Below are positions 13,506 through 26,134 of a DNA stretch of 64,000 bases, piece by piece. The position numbers and the translations under genes were made by a program. The notes under the pieces were generated by a model. The model ran no database searches. It worked only from the letters and a program-made list of their open reading frames with translations, and was not told the origin of the DNA. Numbering within the stretch: the stretch's first letter is position 1; each line of letters starts with the position of its first letter. The stretch comes from Meconema thalassinum. Taxonomy: Eukaryota > Arthropoda > Insecta > Orthoptera > Tettigoniidae. The DNA lies in NCBI GenBank assembly GCA_946902985.2, contig OX336392.1, forward strand, positions 24,310,982 to 24,374,981. The letters are read 5' to 3'.

Positions 13506-16500
13506 GCCATTTTTAGGGCCTTCAGCAGAAGGCAGGAGATACTGTGAGCCCTTGAGAGTGTAGCACTATCCAGAGTGCACCATAAGTGGTGGGACTACAC
13601 ACACCCAGCCTGCCTTCTTTAGGGCCTTGATTAGAAGGCAGGAGATAATGTGAGCCCTTGAGAGTGTAGCACTATCCAGAGTGCACCATAAGTGGTGGTA
13701 CTACACACACCCTGCCTTCTTTAGAGCCTAGATTAGAAGGCAGGAGATACTGTGAGCCCTTGAGAGTTTAGCACTATCGAGTGTGCACCATAAGTGGTGG
13801 GACTACACACACCCAGCCTGCCTTCTTTAGAGCCTTGATTAGAAGGCAGGAGATACTGTGAGCCCTTGAGAGTTTAGCACTTTCCAGAGTGCACCATAAG
13901 TGGTGGGACTACACACACCCAGCCTGCCTTCTTTAGGGCCTTGATTAGAAGGCAGGAGATACTGTGAGCCCTTGAGAGTTTAGCACTATCGAGTTTGCAC
14001 CATATGTGGTGGGACTACACACGCCCTGCCTTCTTTAGGGCCTTGATTAGAAGGCAGGAGATACTGTGAGCCCTTGAGAGTGTAGCACTATCCAGAGTGC
14101 ACCATAAGTGGCGGGACTACACACACCCAGCCTGCCTTCTTTAGGGCCTTGATTAGAAGGCAGGAGATACTGTGAGCCCTTGAGAGTGTAGCACTATCCA
14201 GAGTGCACCATAAGTGGTGGGACTACACACACCCAGCCTGCCTTCTTTAGGGCCTTGATTAGAAGGCAGGAGATACTGTGAGCCCTTGAGAGTGTAGCAC
14301 TATCCAGAGTGCACCATAAGTGGTGGGACTACACACACCCAGCCTGCCTTCTTTAGGGCCTTGATTAGAAGGCAGGAGATACTGTGAGCCCTTGAGAGTT
14401 TAGCACTATCCAGAGTGACCATAAGTGGTGGGACTACACACACCCTGCCTCCTTTAGGGCCTTGATTAGAAGGCAGGAGATACTGTGAGCCCTTGAGAGT
14501 GTAGCACTATCCAGAGTGCACCATAAGTGGTGGGACTACACACACCCAGCCTACCTTCCTTAGAGCCTTGATTTGAAGGCAAGAGATACTGTGAGCCCTT
14601 GAGAGTGTAGCACTATCCAGAGTGCACCGTAAGTGGTGGGACTACACACACCCAGCCTGCCTTCTTTAGAGCCTTGATTAGAAGGCAGGAGATACTGTGA
14701 GCCCTTGAGAGTGTAGCACTATCCAGAGTGCACCGTAAGTGGTGGGACTACACACACCCAGCCTACCTTCTTTAGAGCCTTGATTTGAAGGCAGGAGATA
14801 CTGTGAGCCCTTGAGAGTGTAGCACTATCCAGAGTGCACCGTAAGTGGTTGGACTACACACACCCAGCCTGCCTTCTTTAGAGCCTTGATTAGAAGGCAG
14901 GAGATACTGTGAGCCCTTGAGAGTGTAGCACTATCGAGTGGGCCCCATAAGTGGCGGGACTACAAACACCCAGCCTGCCTTCTTTAGGGCCTTGATTAGA
15001 AGGCAGGAGATACTGTGAGCCCTTGAGAGTGTAGCACTATCCAGAGTGCACCATAAGTGGTGGGACTACACACACCCAGCCTGCCTTCTTTAGGGCCTTG
15101 ATTAGAAGGCAGGAGATACTGTGAGCCCTTGAGAGTGTATCACTATCCAGAGTGCACCATACGTGGTGGGACTACACACACCAAGCCTGCCTTCTTTAGA
15201 GCCTTGATTAGAAGGCAGGAGATACTGTGAGCCCTTGAGAGTTTAGCACTATCGAGTGTGCACCATAAGTGGTGGGACTACACACACCCAGCCTGCCTTC
15301 TTTAGAGCCTTGATTAGAAGGCAGGAGATACTGTGAGCCCTTGAGAGTGTAGCACTATCCAGAGTGCACCATAACTGGTGGGACTACACACGCCCTGCCT
15401 TCTTTAGGGCCTTGATTAGAAGGCAGGAGATACTGTGAGCCCTTGAGAGTGTAGCACTATCCAGAGTGCACCATAAGTGGTGGGACTACAAACACCCAGC
15501 CTGCCATTTTTAGGGCCTTCAGCAGAAGGCAGGAGATACTGTGAGCCCTTGAGAGTGTAGCACTATCCAGAGTGCACCATAAGTGGTGGGACTACACACA
15601 CCCAGCCTGCCTTCTTTAGGGCCTTGATTAGAAGGCAGGAGATAATGTGAGCCCTTGAGAGTGTAGCACTATCCAGAGTGCACCATAAGTGGTGGTACTA
15701 CACACACCCTGCCTTCTTTAGAGCCAAGATTAGAAGGCAGGAGATACTGTGAGCCCTTGAGAGTTTAGCACTATCGAGTGTGCACCATAAGTGGTGGGAC
15801 TACACACACCCAGCCTGCCTTATTTAGAGCCTTGATTAGAAGGCAGGAGATAGTGTGAGCCCTTGAGAGTTTAGCACTTTCCAGAGTGCACCATAAGTGG
15901 TGGGACTACACACACCCAGCCTGCCTTCTTTAGGGCCTTGATTAGAAGGCAGGAGATACTGTGAGCCCTTGAGAGTTTAGCACTATCGAGTGTGCACCAT
16001 ATGTGGTGGGACTACACACGCCCTGCCTTCTTTAGGGCCTTGATTAGAAGGCAGGAGATACTGTGAGCCCTTGAGAGTGTAGCACTATCCAGAGTGCACC
16101 ATAAGTGGCGGGACTACACACACCCAGCCTGCCTTCTTTAGGGCCTTGATTAGAAGGCAGGAGATACTGTGAGCCCTTGAGAGTGTAGCACTATCCAGAG
16201 TGCACCATAAGTGGTGGGACTACACACACCCAGCCTGCCTTCTTTAGGGCCTTGATTAGAAGGCAGGAGATACTGTGAGCCCTTGAGAGTGTAGCACTAT
16301 CCAGAGTGCACCATAAGTGGTGGGACTACACACACCCAGCCTGCCTTCTTTAGGGCCTTGATTAGAAGGCAGGAGATACTGTGAGCCCTTGAGAGTTTAG
16401 CACTATCCAGAGTGACCATAAGTGGTGGGACTACACACACCCTGCCTCCTTTAGGGCCTTGATTAGAAGGCAGGAGATACTGTGAGCCCTTGAGAGTGTA

Positions 16501-17499
16501 GCACTATCCAGAGTGCACCATAAGTGGTGGGACTACACACACCCAGCCTACCTTCCTTAGAGCCTTGATTTGAAGGCAAGAGATACTGTGAGCCCTTGAG
16601 AGTGTAGCACTATCCAGAGTGCACCGTAAGTGGTGGGACTACACACACCCAGCCTGCCTTCTTTAGAGCCTTGATTAGAAGGCAGGAGATACTGTGAGCC
16701 CTTGAGAGTGTAGCACTATCCAGAGTGCACCGTAAGTGGTGGGACTACACACACCCAGCCTACCTTCTTTAGAGCCTTGATTTGAAGGCAGGAGATACTG
16801 TGAGCCCTTGAGAGTGTAGCACTATCCAGAGTGCACCGTAAGTGGTTGGACTACACACACCCAGCCTGCCTTCTTTAGAGCCTTGATTAGAAGGCAGGAG
16901 ATACTGTGAGCCCTTGAGAGTGTAGCACTATCGAGTGGGCCCCATAAGTGGCGGGACTACAAACACCCAGCCTGCCTTCTTTAGGGCCTTGATTAGAAGG
17001 CAGGAGATACTGTGAGCCCTTGAGAGTGTAGCACTATCCAGAGTGCACCATAAGTGGTGGGACTACACACACCCAGCCTGCCTTCTTTAGGGCCTTGATT
17101 AGAAGGCAGGAGATACTGTGAGCCCTTGAGAGTGTATCACTATCCAGAGTGCACCATACGTGGTGGGACTACACACACCAAGCCTGCCTTCTTTAGAGCC
17201 TTGATTAGAAGGCAGGAGATACTGTGAGCCCTTGAGAGTTTAGCACTATCGAGTGTGCACCATAAGTGGTGGGACTACACACACCCAGCCTGCCTTCTTT
17301 AGAGCCTTGATTAGAAGGCAGGAGATACTGTGAGCCCTTGAGAGTGTAGCACTATCCAGAGTGCACCATAACTGGTGGGACTACACACGCCCTGCCTTCT
17401 TTAGGGCCTTGATTAGAAGGCAGGAGATACTGTGAGCCCTTGAGAGTGTAGCACTATCCAGAGTGCAACATAAGTGGTGGGACTACACACACGCCCTGC
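13506..17499 (+). repeat. Tandem duplication of a 1997-bp satellite block
   Basis: The marker GCCATTTTTAGGGCCTTCAG occurs at 13506 and 15503, exactly 1997 bp apart. The following markers keep the same spacing: GGTGGTACTACACAC, AGAGTGACCATAAG and CTTCCTTAGAGCC with AAGGCAAGAG. Two adjacent copies of about 19 monomers each are implied, with a few private substitutions, such as CCTAGATTAG against CCAAGATTAG. Unequal crossover is the usual explanation. Confidence 0.75.
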
Positions 17500-20400
17500 C
17501 TTCTTTAGGGCCTTGATTAGAAGGCAGGAGATACTGTGAGCCCTTGAGAGTGTAGCACTATCCAGAGTGCACCACAAGTGGTGGGACTACACACACCCAG
17601 CCTGCCTTCCTTAGGACCTTGATTAGAAGGCAGGATATACTGTGAGCCCTTGAGAGTGTAGCACTATCCAGAGTGCACCATAAGTGGTGGGACTACACAC
17701 ACCCTGCCTGCCTTCTTTAGGGCCTTGATTAGAAGGCAGGAGATACTGTGAGCCCTTGAGAGTGTAGCACAATCCAGAGTGCACCATAAGTGGTGGGACT
17801 ACACACGCCCTGCCTTCTTTAGGGCCTTGATTAGAAGGCAGGAGATACTGTGAGCCCTTGAGAGTGTAGCACTATCCAGAGTGCACCATAAGTGGCGGGA
17901 CTACACACACCCAGCCTGCCTTCTTTAGGGCCTTGATTAGAAGGCAGGAGATACTGTGAGCCCTTGAGAGTGTAGCACTATCCAGAGTGCACCATAAGTG
18001 GTGGGACTACACACACCCAGCCTGCCTTTTTAGGGCCTTGATTAGAAGGCATGAGATACTGTGAGCCCTTGAGAGTGTAGCACTATCCAGAGTGCACCAT
18101 AAGTGGTGGGACTACAAACACCCAGCCTGCCTTCTTTAGGGCCTTGATTAGAAGGCAGGAGATACTGTGAGCCCTTGAGAGTGTAGCACTATCCAGAGTG
18201 CACCATAAGTGGTGGGACTACACACACACCCTGCCTTCTTTAGGGCCTTGATTAGAAGGCAGGAGATACTGTAAGCCCTTGAGAGTGTAGCACTATCCAG
18301 TGTGCACCATAAGTGGTGGGACTACACACACCCAGCCTGCCTTCATTAGGGCCTTGATTAGAAGGCAGGAAATACTGTGAGCCCTTGAGAGTTTAGCACT
18401 ATCCAGAGTGCACCATAAGTGGTGGGTCTACAGACACCCTGCCATCTTTAGGGCTTTGATTAGAAGGCAGGAGATACTGTGAGCCCTTGAGAGTGTAGCA
18501 CTATCCAGAGTGAACCATAAGTGGTGGGACAACAAACACCCAGCCTGCCTTCTTTAGGGCCTTGATTAGAAGGCAGGAGATACTGTAAGCCCTTGAGAGT
18601 GTAGCACTATCCAGTGTGCACCATAAGTGGTGGGACTACACACACCCAGCCTGCCTTCTTTAGGGCCTTGATTAGAAGGCAGGAGATACTGTGAGCCCTT
18701 GAGAGTTTAGCACTATCCAGAGTGCACCATAAGTGGTGGGACTACACACACCCTGCCATCTTTAGGGCTTTGATTAGAAGGCAGGAGATACTGTGAGCCC
18801 TTGAGAGTGTAGCACTATCCAGAGTGAACCATTAGTGGTGGGACTACACACACCCAGCCTGCCTTCTTTAGGGCCTTGATTAGAAGGCAGGAGATACTGT
18901 GAGCCCTTGAGAGTGTAGAACTATCCAGAGTGAACCATAAGTGGTGGGACTACAAACACACAGCCTGCCTTCTTTAGGGACTTGATTAGAAGGCAGGAGA
19001 TACTGTGAGCCCTTGAGAGTTTAGCACTATCTAGAGTGCACCATAAGTGGTGGGACTACACACACCCTGCCTTCTTTAGGGCCTTGATTAGAAGGCAGGA
19101 GATACTGTGAGCCCTTGAGAGTGTAGCACTATCCAGAGTGCACCATAAGTGGTGGGACTACAAACACCCAGCCTGCCTTCTTTAGGGCCTTGAGCAGAAG
19201 GCAGGAGATACTCTGAGCCCTTGAGAGTGTAGCACTATCCAGAGTGCACCATAAGTGGTGGGACTACACACACCCAGCCTGCCTTCTTTAGGGCCTTGAT
19301 TAGAAGGCAGGAGATAATGTGAGCCCTTGAGAGTGTAGCACTATCCAGAGTGCACCATAAGTGGTGGTACTACACACACCCTGCCTTCTTTAGAGCCTTG
19401 ATTAGAAGGCAGGAGATACTGTGAGCCCTTGAGAGTTTAGCACTGTCGAGTGTGCACCATAAGTGGTGGGACTACACACACCCAGCCTGCCTTCATTAGA
19501 GCCTTGATTAGAAGGCAGGAGATACTGTTAGCCCTTGAGAATTTAGCACTATCCAGAGTGCACCATAAGTGGTGGGACTACACACACCCAGCCTGCCTTC
19601 TTTAGGGCCTTGATTAGAAGGCAGGAGATACTGTGAGCCCTTGAGAGTTCAGCACTATCGAGTGTGCACCATATGTGGTGGGACTACCCACACCCAGCCT
19701 GCCTTCTTTAGAGCCTTGATTAGAAGGCAGGAGATACTGTGAGCCCTTGAGAGTGTAGCACTATCCAGAGTGCACCATAAGTGGTGGGACTACACACACC
19801 CAGCCTGCCTTCTTTAGGGCCTTGATTAGAAGGCAGGAGATACTGTGAGCCCTTGAGAGTGTAGCACTATCCACAGTGCACCATAAGTGGTGGGACTACA
19901 AACACCCAGCCTGCCTTCTTTAGGGCCTTGATTAGAAGGCAGGAGATACTGTGAGCCCTTGAGAGTGTAGCACTATCCAGAGTGCACCATAAGTGGTGGG
20001 ACTACACACACCCAGCCTGCCTTCTTTAGGGCCTTGATTAGAAGGCAGGAGATACTCTGAGCCCTTGAGAGTTTAGCACTATCGAGTGTGCACCATATGT
20101 GGTGGGACTACACACACCCAGCCTGCCTTCTTTAGGACCTTGATTAGAAGGCAGGAGATAATGTGAACCCTTGTGAGTTTAGCACTATCGAGTGTGCACC
20201 ATAAGTGGTGGGACTACACACACCCAGCCAGCCTTCTTTAGGGCCTTGATTAGAAGGCAGGAGATACTGTGAGCCCTTGAGAGTGTAGCACTATCGAGTG
20301 TGCTCCATAAGTGGCGGGACTACACACACCCAGCCAGCCTTCTTTAGGGCCTTGATTAGAAGGCAGGAGATACTGTGAGCCCTTGAGAGTGTAGCACTAT

Positions 20401-23400
20401 CCAGAGTGCACCATAAGTGGTGGGACTACACACACACGCCCTGCCTTCTTTAGGGCCTTGATTAGAAGGCAGGAGATACTGTGAGGCCTTGAGAGTTTAG
20501 CACTATCCAGAGTGCACCATAAGTGGTGGGACTACACACACACGCCCTGCCTTCTTTAGGGCCTTGATTAGAAGGCAGGATATACTGTGAGCCCTTGAGA
20601 GAGTAGCACTATCCAGAGTGCACCATAAGTGGTGGGACTACACACACCCAGCCTGCCTTCTTTAGGGCCTTGATTAGAAGGCAGGAGATACTGTGAGCCC
20701 TTGAGAGTGTAGCACTATCCAGAGTGCACCATAAGTGGTGGGACTACACACACCCAGCCTGCCTTCTTTAGGGCCTTGATTAGAAGGCAGGAGATACTGT
20801 GAGCCCTTGAGAGTTTAGCACTATCCAGAGTGCACAATAAGTGGTGGGACTACACACACCCAGCCTGCCTTCTTTAGGGCCTTGATTAGAAGGCAGGAGA
20901 TACTGTGAGCCCTTGAGAGTGTAGCACTATACAGAGTGCACCATAAGTGGTGGGACTACACACACGCCCTGCCTTCTTTAGGGCCTTGATTAGAAGGCAG
21001 AAGATACTGTGAGCCCTTGAGAGTGTAGCACTATCCAGAGTGCACCATAAGTGGTGGGACTACACACACCCTGCCTTCTTTAGGGCCTTGATTAGAAGGC
21101 AGGAGATACTGTGAGCCCTTGAGAGTGTAGCACTATCCAGAGTGCACCATAAGTGGTGGGACTACACACACCCAGCCTGCCTTCTTTAGGGCCTTGATTA
21201 GAAGGCAGGAGATACTGTGAGCCCTTGAGAGTTTAGCACTATCCAGAGTGACCATAAGTGGTGGGACTACACACACCCTGCCTCCTTTAGGGCCTTGATT
21301 AGAAGGCAGGAGATACTGTGAGCCCTTGAGAGTGTAGCACTATCCAGAGTGCACCATAAGTGGTGGGACTACACACACCCAGCCTACCTTCCTTAGAGCC
21401 TTGATTTGAAGGCAAGAGATACTGTGAGCCCTTGAGAGTGTAGCACTATCCAGAGTGCACCGTAAGTGGTGGGACTACACACACCCAGCCTGCCTTCTTT
21501 AGAGCCTTGATTAGAAGGCAGGAGATACTGTGAGCCCTTGAGAGTGTAGCACTATCCAGAGTGCACCGTAAGTGGTGGGACTACACACACCCAGCCTACC
21601 TTCTTTAGAGCCTTGATTTGAAGGCAGGAGATACTGTGAGCCCTTGAGAGTGTAGCACTATCCAGAGTGCACCGTAAGTGGTTGGACTACACACACCCAG
21701 CCTGCCTTCTTTAGAGCCTTGATTAGAAGGCAGGAGATACTGTGAGCCCTTGAGAGTGTAGCACTATCCAGTGTGCACCATAAGTGTTGGGACTACACAC
21801 TCCCAGCCTGCCTTCTTTAGGGCCTTGATTAGAAGGCAGGAGATACTGTGAGCCCTTGAGAGTTTAGCACTGTCCAGAGTGCACCATAAGTGGTGGGACT
21901 ACACACACCCTGCCATCTTTAGGGCTTTGATTAGAAGGCAGGAGATACTGTGAGCCCTTGAGAGTGTAGCACTATCCAGAGTGAACCATAAGTGGTGGGA
22001 CTACACACACGCCCTGCCTTCTTTAGGGCCTTGATTAGAAGGCAGGAGATACTGTGAGCCCTTGAGAGTGTAGCACTATCCAGAGTGCACCATAAGTGGT
22101 GGGACTACAAACACCCAGCCTGCCTTCTTTAGGGACTTGATTAGAAGGCAGGAGATACTGTGAGCCCTTGAGAGTTTAGCACTATCCAGAGTGCACCATA
22201 AGTGGTGAGACTACACACACCCTGCCTTCTTTAGGGCCTTGATTAGAAGGCAGGAGATACTGTGAGCCCTTGAGAGTGTAGCACTATCCAGAGTGCACCA
22301 TAAGTGGTGGGACTACAAACACCCAGCCTGCCATTTTTAGGGCCTTCAGCAGAAGGCAGGAGATACTGTGAGCCCTTGAGAGTGTAGCACTATCCAGAGT
22401 GCACCATAAGTGGTGGGACTACACACACCCAGCCTGCCTTCTTTAGGGCCTTGATTAGAAGGCAGGAGATAATGTGAGCCCTTGAGAGTGTAGCACTATC
22501 CAGAGTGCACCATAAGTGGTGGTACTACACACACCCTGCCTTCTTTAGAGCCTAGATTAGAAGGCAGGAGATACTGTGAGCCCTTGAGAGTTTAGCACTA
22601 TCGAGTGTGCACCATAAGTGGTGGGACTACACACACCCAGCATGCCTTCTTTAGAGCCTTGATTAGAAGGCAGGAGATACTGTGAGCCCTTGAGAGTTTA
22701 GCACTTTCCAGAGTGCACCATAAGTGGTGGGACTACACACACCCAGCCTGCCTTCTTTAGGGCCTTGATTAGAAGGCAGGAGATACTGTGAGCCCTTGAG
22801 AGTTTAGCACTATCGAGTGTGCACCATATGTGGTGGGACTACACACGCCCTGCCTTCTTTAGGGCCTTTATTAGAAGGCAGGAGATACTGTGAGCCCTTG
22901 AGAGTGTAGCACTATCCAGAGTGCACCATAAGTGGCGGGACTACACACACCCAGCCTGCCTTCTTTAGGGCCTTGATTAGAAGGCAGGAGATACTGTGAG
23001 CCCTTGAGAGTGTAGCACTATCCAGAGTGCACCATAAGTGGTGGGACTACACACACCCAGCCTGCCTTCTTTAGGGCCTTGATTAGAAGGCAGGAGATAA
23101 TGTGAGCCCTTGAGAGTGTAGCACTATCCAGAGTGCACCATAAGTGGTGGGACTACACACACCCAGCCTGCCTTCTTTAGGGCCTTGATTAGAAGGCAGG
23201 AGATACTGTGAGCCCTTGAGAGTTTAGCACTATCCAGAGTGACCATAAGTGGTGGGACTACACACACCCTGCCTCCTTTAGGGCCTTGATTAGAAGGCAG
23301 GAGATACTGTGAGCCCTTGAGAGTGTAGCACTATCCAGAGTGCACCATAAGTGGTGGGACTACACACACCCAGCCTACCTTCCTTAGAGCCTTGATTTGA

Positions 23401-24913
23401 AGGCAAGAGATACTGTGAGCCCTTGAGAGTGTAGCACTATCCAGAGTGCACCGTAAGTGGTGGGACTACACACACCCAGCCTGCCTTCTTTAGAGCCTTG
23501 ATTAGAAGGCAGGAGATACTGTGAGCCCTTGAGAGTGTAGCACTATCCAGAGTGCACCGTAAGTGGTGGGACTACACACACCCAGCCTACCTTCTTTAGA
23601 GCCTTGATTTGAAGGCAGGAGATACTGTGAGCCCTTGAGAGTGTAGCACTATCCAGAGTGCACCGTAAGTGGTTGGACTACACACACCCAGCCTGCCTTC
23701 TTTAGAGCCTTGATTAGAAGGCAGGAGATACTGTGAGCCCTTGAGAGTGTAGCACTATCGAGTGGGCCCCATAAGTGGCGGGACTACAAACACCCAGCCT
23801 GCCTTCTTTAGGGCCTTGATTAGAAGGCAGGAGATACTGTGAGCCCTTGAGAGTGTAGCACTATCCAGAGTGCACCATAAGTGGTGGGACTACACACACC
23901 CAGCCTGCCTTCTTTAGGGCCTTGATTAGAAGGCAGGAGATACTGTGAGCCCTTGAGAGTGTATCACTATCCAGAGTGCACCATACGTGGTGGGACTACA
24001 CACACCAAGCCTGCCTTCTTTAGAGCCTTGATTAGAAGGCAGGAGATACTGTGAGCCCTTGAGAGTTTAGCACTATCGAGTGTGCACCATAAGTGGTGGG
24101 ACTACACACACCCAGCCTGCCTTCTTTAGAGCCTTGATTAGAAGGCAGGAGATACTGTGAGCCCTTGAGAGTGTAGCACTATCCAGAGTGCACCATAACT
24201 GGTGGGACTTCACACGCCCTGCCTTCTTTAGGGCCTTGATTAGAAGGCAGGAGATACTGTGAGCCCTTGAGAGTGTAGCACTATCCAGAGTGCACCATAA
24301 GTGGTGGGACTACACACACGCCCTGCCTTCTTTAGGGCCTTGATTAGAAGGCAGGAGATACTGTGAGCCCTTGAGAGTGTAGCACTATCCAGAGTGCACC
24401 ACAAGTGGTGGGACTACACACACCCAGCCTGCCTTCCTTAGGACCTTGATTAGAAGGCAGGATATACTGTGAGCCCTTGAGAGTGTAGCACTATCCAGAG
24501 TGCACCATAAGTGGTGGGACTACACACACCCTGCCTGCCTTCTTTAGGGCCTTGATTAGAAGGCAGGAGATACTGTGAGCCCTTGAGAGTGTAGCACAAT
24601 CCAGAGTGCACCATAAGTGGTGGGACTACACACGCCCTGCCTTCTTTAGGGCCTTGATTAGAAGGCAGGAGATACTGTGAGCCCTTGAGAGTGTAGCACT
24701 ATCCAGAGTGCACCATAAGTGGCGGGACTACACACACCCAGCCTGCCTTCTTTAGGGCCTTGATTAGAAGGCAGGAGATACTGTGAGCCCTTGAGAGTGT
24801 AGCACTATCCAGAGTGCACCATAAGTGGTGGGACTACACACACCCAGCCTGCCTTTTTAGGGCCTTGATTAGAAGGCATGAGATACTGTGAGCCCTTGAG
24901 AGTGTAGCACTAT
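15503..24913 (+). repeat. Higher-order unit of 6827 bp, one full copy and an interrupted second
   Basis: Markers at 15503, 18024 and 18081 recur at 22330, 24851 and 24908, each 6827 bp later. The second copy is cut by the palindromic insertion at 24913 and resumes at 43818. The continuation matches 18081 to about 21150, apart from one missing monomer near 45890. The pattern then switches near 46790 to one resembling 6310 onward. Confidence 0.75.
24908..24913 (+). other. Left target-site duplication CACTAT
   Basis: These are the last six satellite bases before the insert. They belong to the monomer segment GTAGCACTATCCAGAG, which is split here. Confidence 0.85.
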
Positions 24914-24984
24914 AGTAGTGGGGTAGTGGGGGAGCTGCTTACCTTTTTATTGAGCCACCCTCGTAGCTGCCCCGAACCTGATAT
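24914..24984 (+). repeat. 71-bp terminal repeat, left
   Basis: This stretch is identical over 71 bp to the reverse complement of 43747-43817. The next 250 bp of the two arms differ at roughly twenty positions. Such conserved ends are expected if a transposase or integrase recognises them. It begins with two AGTAGTG/GGTAGTG-like steps. Confidence 0.85.
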
Positions 24985-25335
24985 CTCGCTAACCAAACAT
25001 GGGATTAGAACCTACAGGGTGTCCTAGCACTGCTAGTAATGCCCCCTACTTTCCTATAGCCTCTTTATTTAATGAAAATACAAAAACTAAAAGATCATTC
25101 GCGAGTAGTGGGGTAGTGTTGGTTTCCTCAAGTCGAGCTCGTGCTTGAATATGTATGGCTATGTTGGGAAAGGGTTAGGTGGTGGGAAAGGAGTAGGGTC
25201 GAGTGAGGGGTCGTTTAGATGGCATTTTTTCCTCTCTAGGTGATGGTGAGGTTATTTTTTAAAATGGATGGAATTGGGAAAGGCCATTTGGGGTAAACAT
25301 GTTGTTTTTTGACATTTTGGCGATGAATGTTTTTT
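24985..25335 (+). repeat. Subterminal region, left, no gene
   Basis: The region begins with TATCTCGCTAACCAA (24982-24996) followed by a diverged version of the unit found in the 265-bp repeats: a GGGATTAGAAC-like stretch, GGTGTCCTAGCACT, then a C-rich block. The rest is G-rich unique sequence without an open frame. Confidence 0.6.
25104..25118 (+). repeat. Internal copy of the terminal motif, left arm
   Basis: The 15-mer AGTAGTGGGGTAGTG that starts the element is repeated exactly 190 bp inside. This may be an older terminus displaced inward or a second binding site. Confidence 0.8.
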
Positions 25336-26134
25336 ATACGCATGCGCACTTGAGGAGTTTTGTAAGAGGGCGGGCTTTTTAAATGATGATTTATCAATGA
25401 GTGTTTTTTTAATACGTATTGAAATAAACCAAAAAAAACTAATAGGTCATCGGCTTTTTTACTATCTCGCTAACCAATAATCGGATTTAAACCTATGAGG
25501 TGTCGTAGGACTCGTGGTGAACTCTCCTTTTCTATCGAAGGGGTATATCCACCCCAAAATAAAAACTACCCTTACCCGGGGGATGAAATAGTAATTTATT
25601 TTTGTATACCTACGAACTTGGCGGTTTTTGTAAAAGAGCGGGCTTTTTAAATGATGATTTATAAATGAGTGTTTTTAATATGTATTGAAATAAACCAAAA
25701 AAACTAATAGGTCATCGGCTTTTTACTATCTCGCTAACCAATAATCGGATTTAAACATATGAGGTGTCGTAGGACTCGTGGTGAAATCCCCTTTTCTATG
25801 GACGGGGTATATTCACTCCAAAATAAAAACTACCCTTACCCGGGGGATGAAATAGTAATTTATTTTTTGTACGCCTGCGCATTTGGGGTTTTTGTAAAAG
25901 AGCGGACTTTTTAAATGATGATTTATAAATGAATGTTTTTTAATATGTATTTAAATAAACCAAAAAAAACTAGTAGGTCATCGGCTTTTTACTATCTCGC
26001 TAACCAATAATCGGATTTAAACGTATGAGGTGTCGTAGGACTCGTGGTGAACTCCCCTTTTCTATGGATGGGGTATATTCACCCCAAAATAAAAACTACC
26101 CTTACCCGGGGGGGTGAAATAGTAATATTTTTTT
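25336..26134 (+). repeat. Three tandem units of about 265 bp
   Basis: Units begin near 25336, 25604 and 25869; a fourth is broken off near 26135. Each contains a GGGCTTTTTAAATGATG-like block (GGACTTTTT in the third unit), then TATCTCGCTAACCAA at 25463, 25727 and 25993. After these come a block reading TATGAGGTGTCGTAGGACT and a small hairpin of the GGGGT-6 nt-ACCCC type. No open frame of interest. The right arm has a single unit. Confidence 0.9.

Larger units (their letters stand above)
1..24913 (+). repeat. Satellite array, about 106-bp monomer (left block)
   Basis: This is an uninterrupted head-to-tail tandem array of about 237 monomers. The full-length monomer counts to 106 bp; shorter forms lose 4 bp in the CACACCCAGCC segment or 2 bp where ATCCAGAGTG becomes ATCGAGTG. 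All copies have the same orientation. Each consensus monomer holds a perfect inverted repeat, CTGCCTTCT and AGAAGGCAG, separated by 14 nt. Variants such as ACCGTAAG, GTGGGCCCCATAAG and TTCAGCAGAAGG recur at regular long distances, showing higher-order structure. Short open frames on either strand come from monomer translation and change frame with monomer length, so I see no gene here. A centromeric or pericentromeric location is plausible but is inference. The array continues past the window edge. Confidence 0.97.

Noticed and set aside
1..24913. CRISPR array
   Set aside because: Repeats are directly adjacent with no unique spacers and the context is eukaryotic; this is a satellite.
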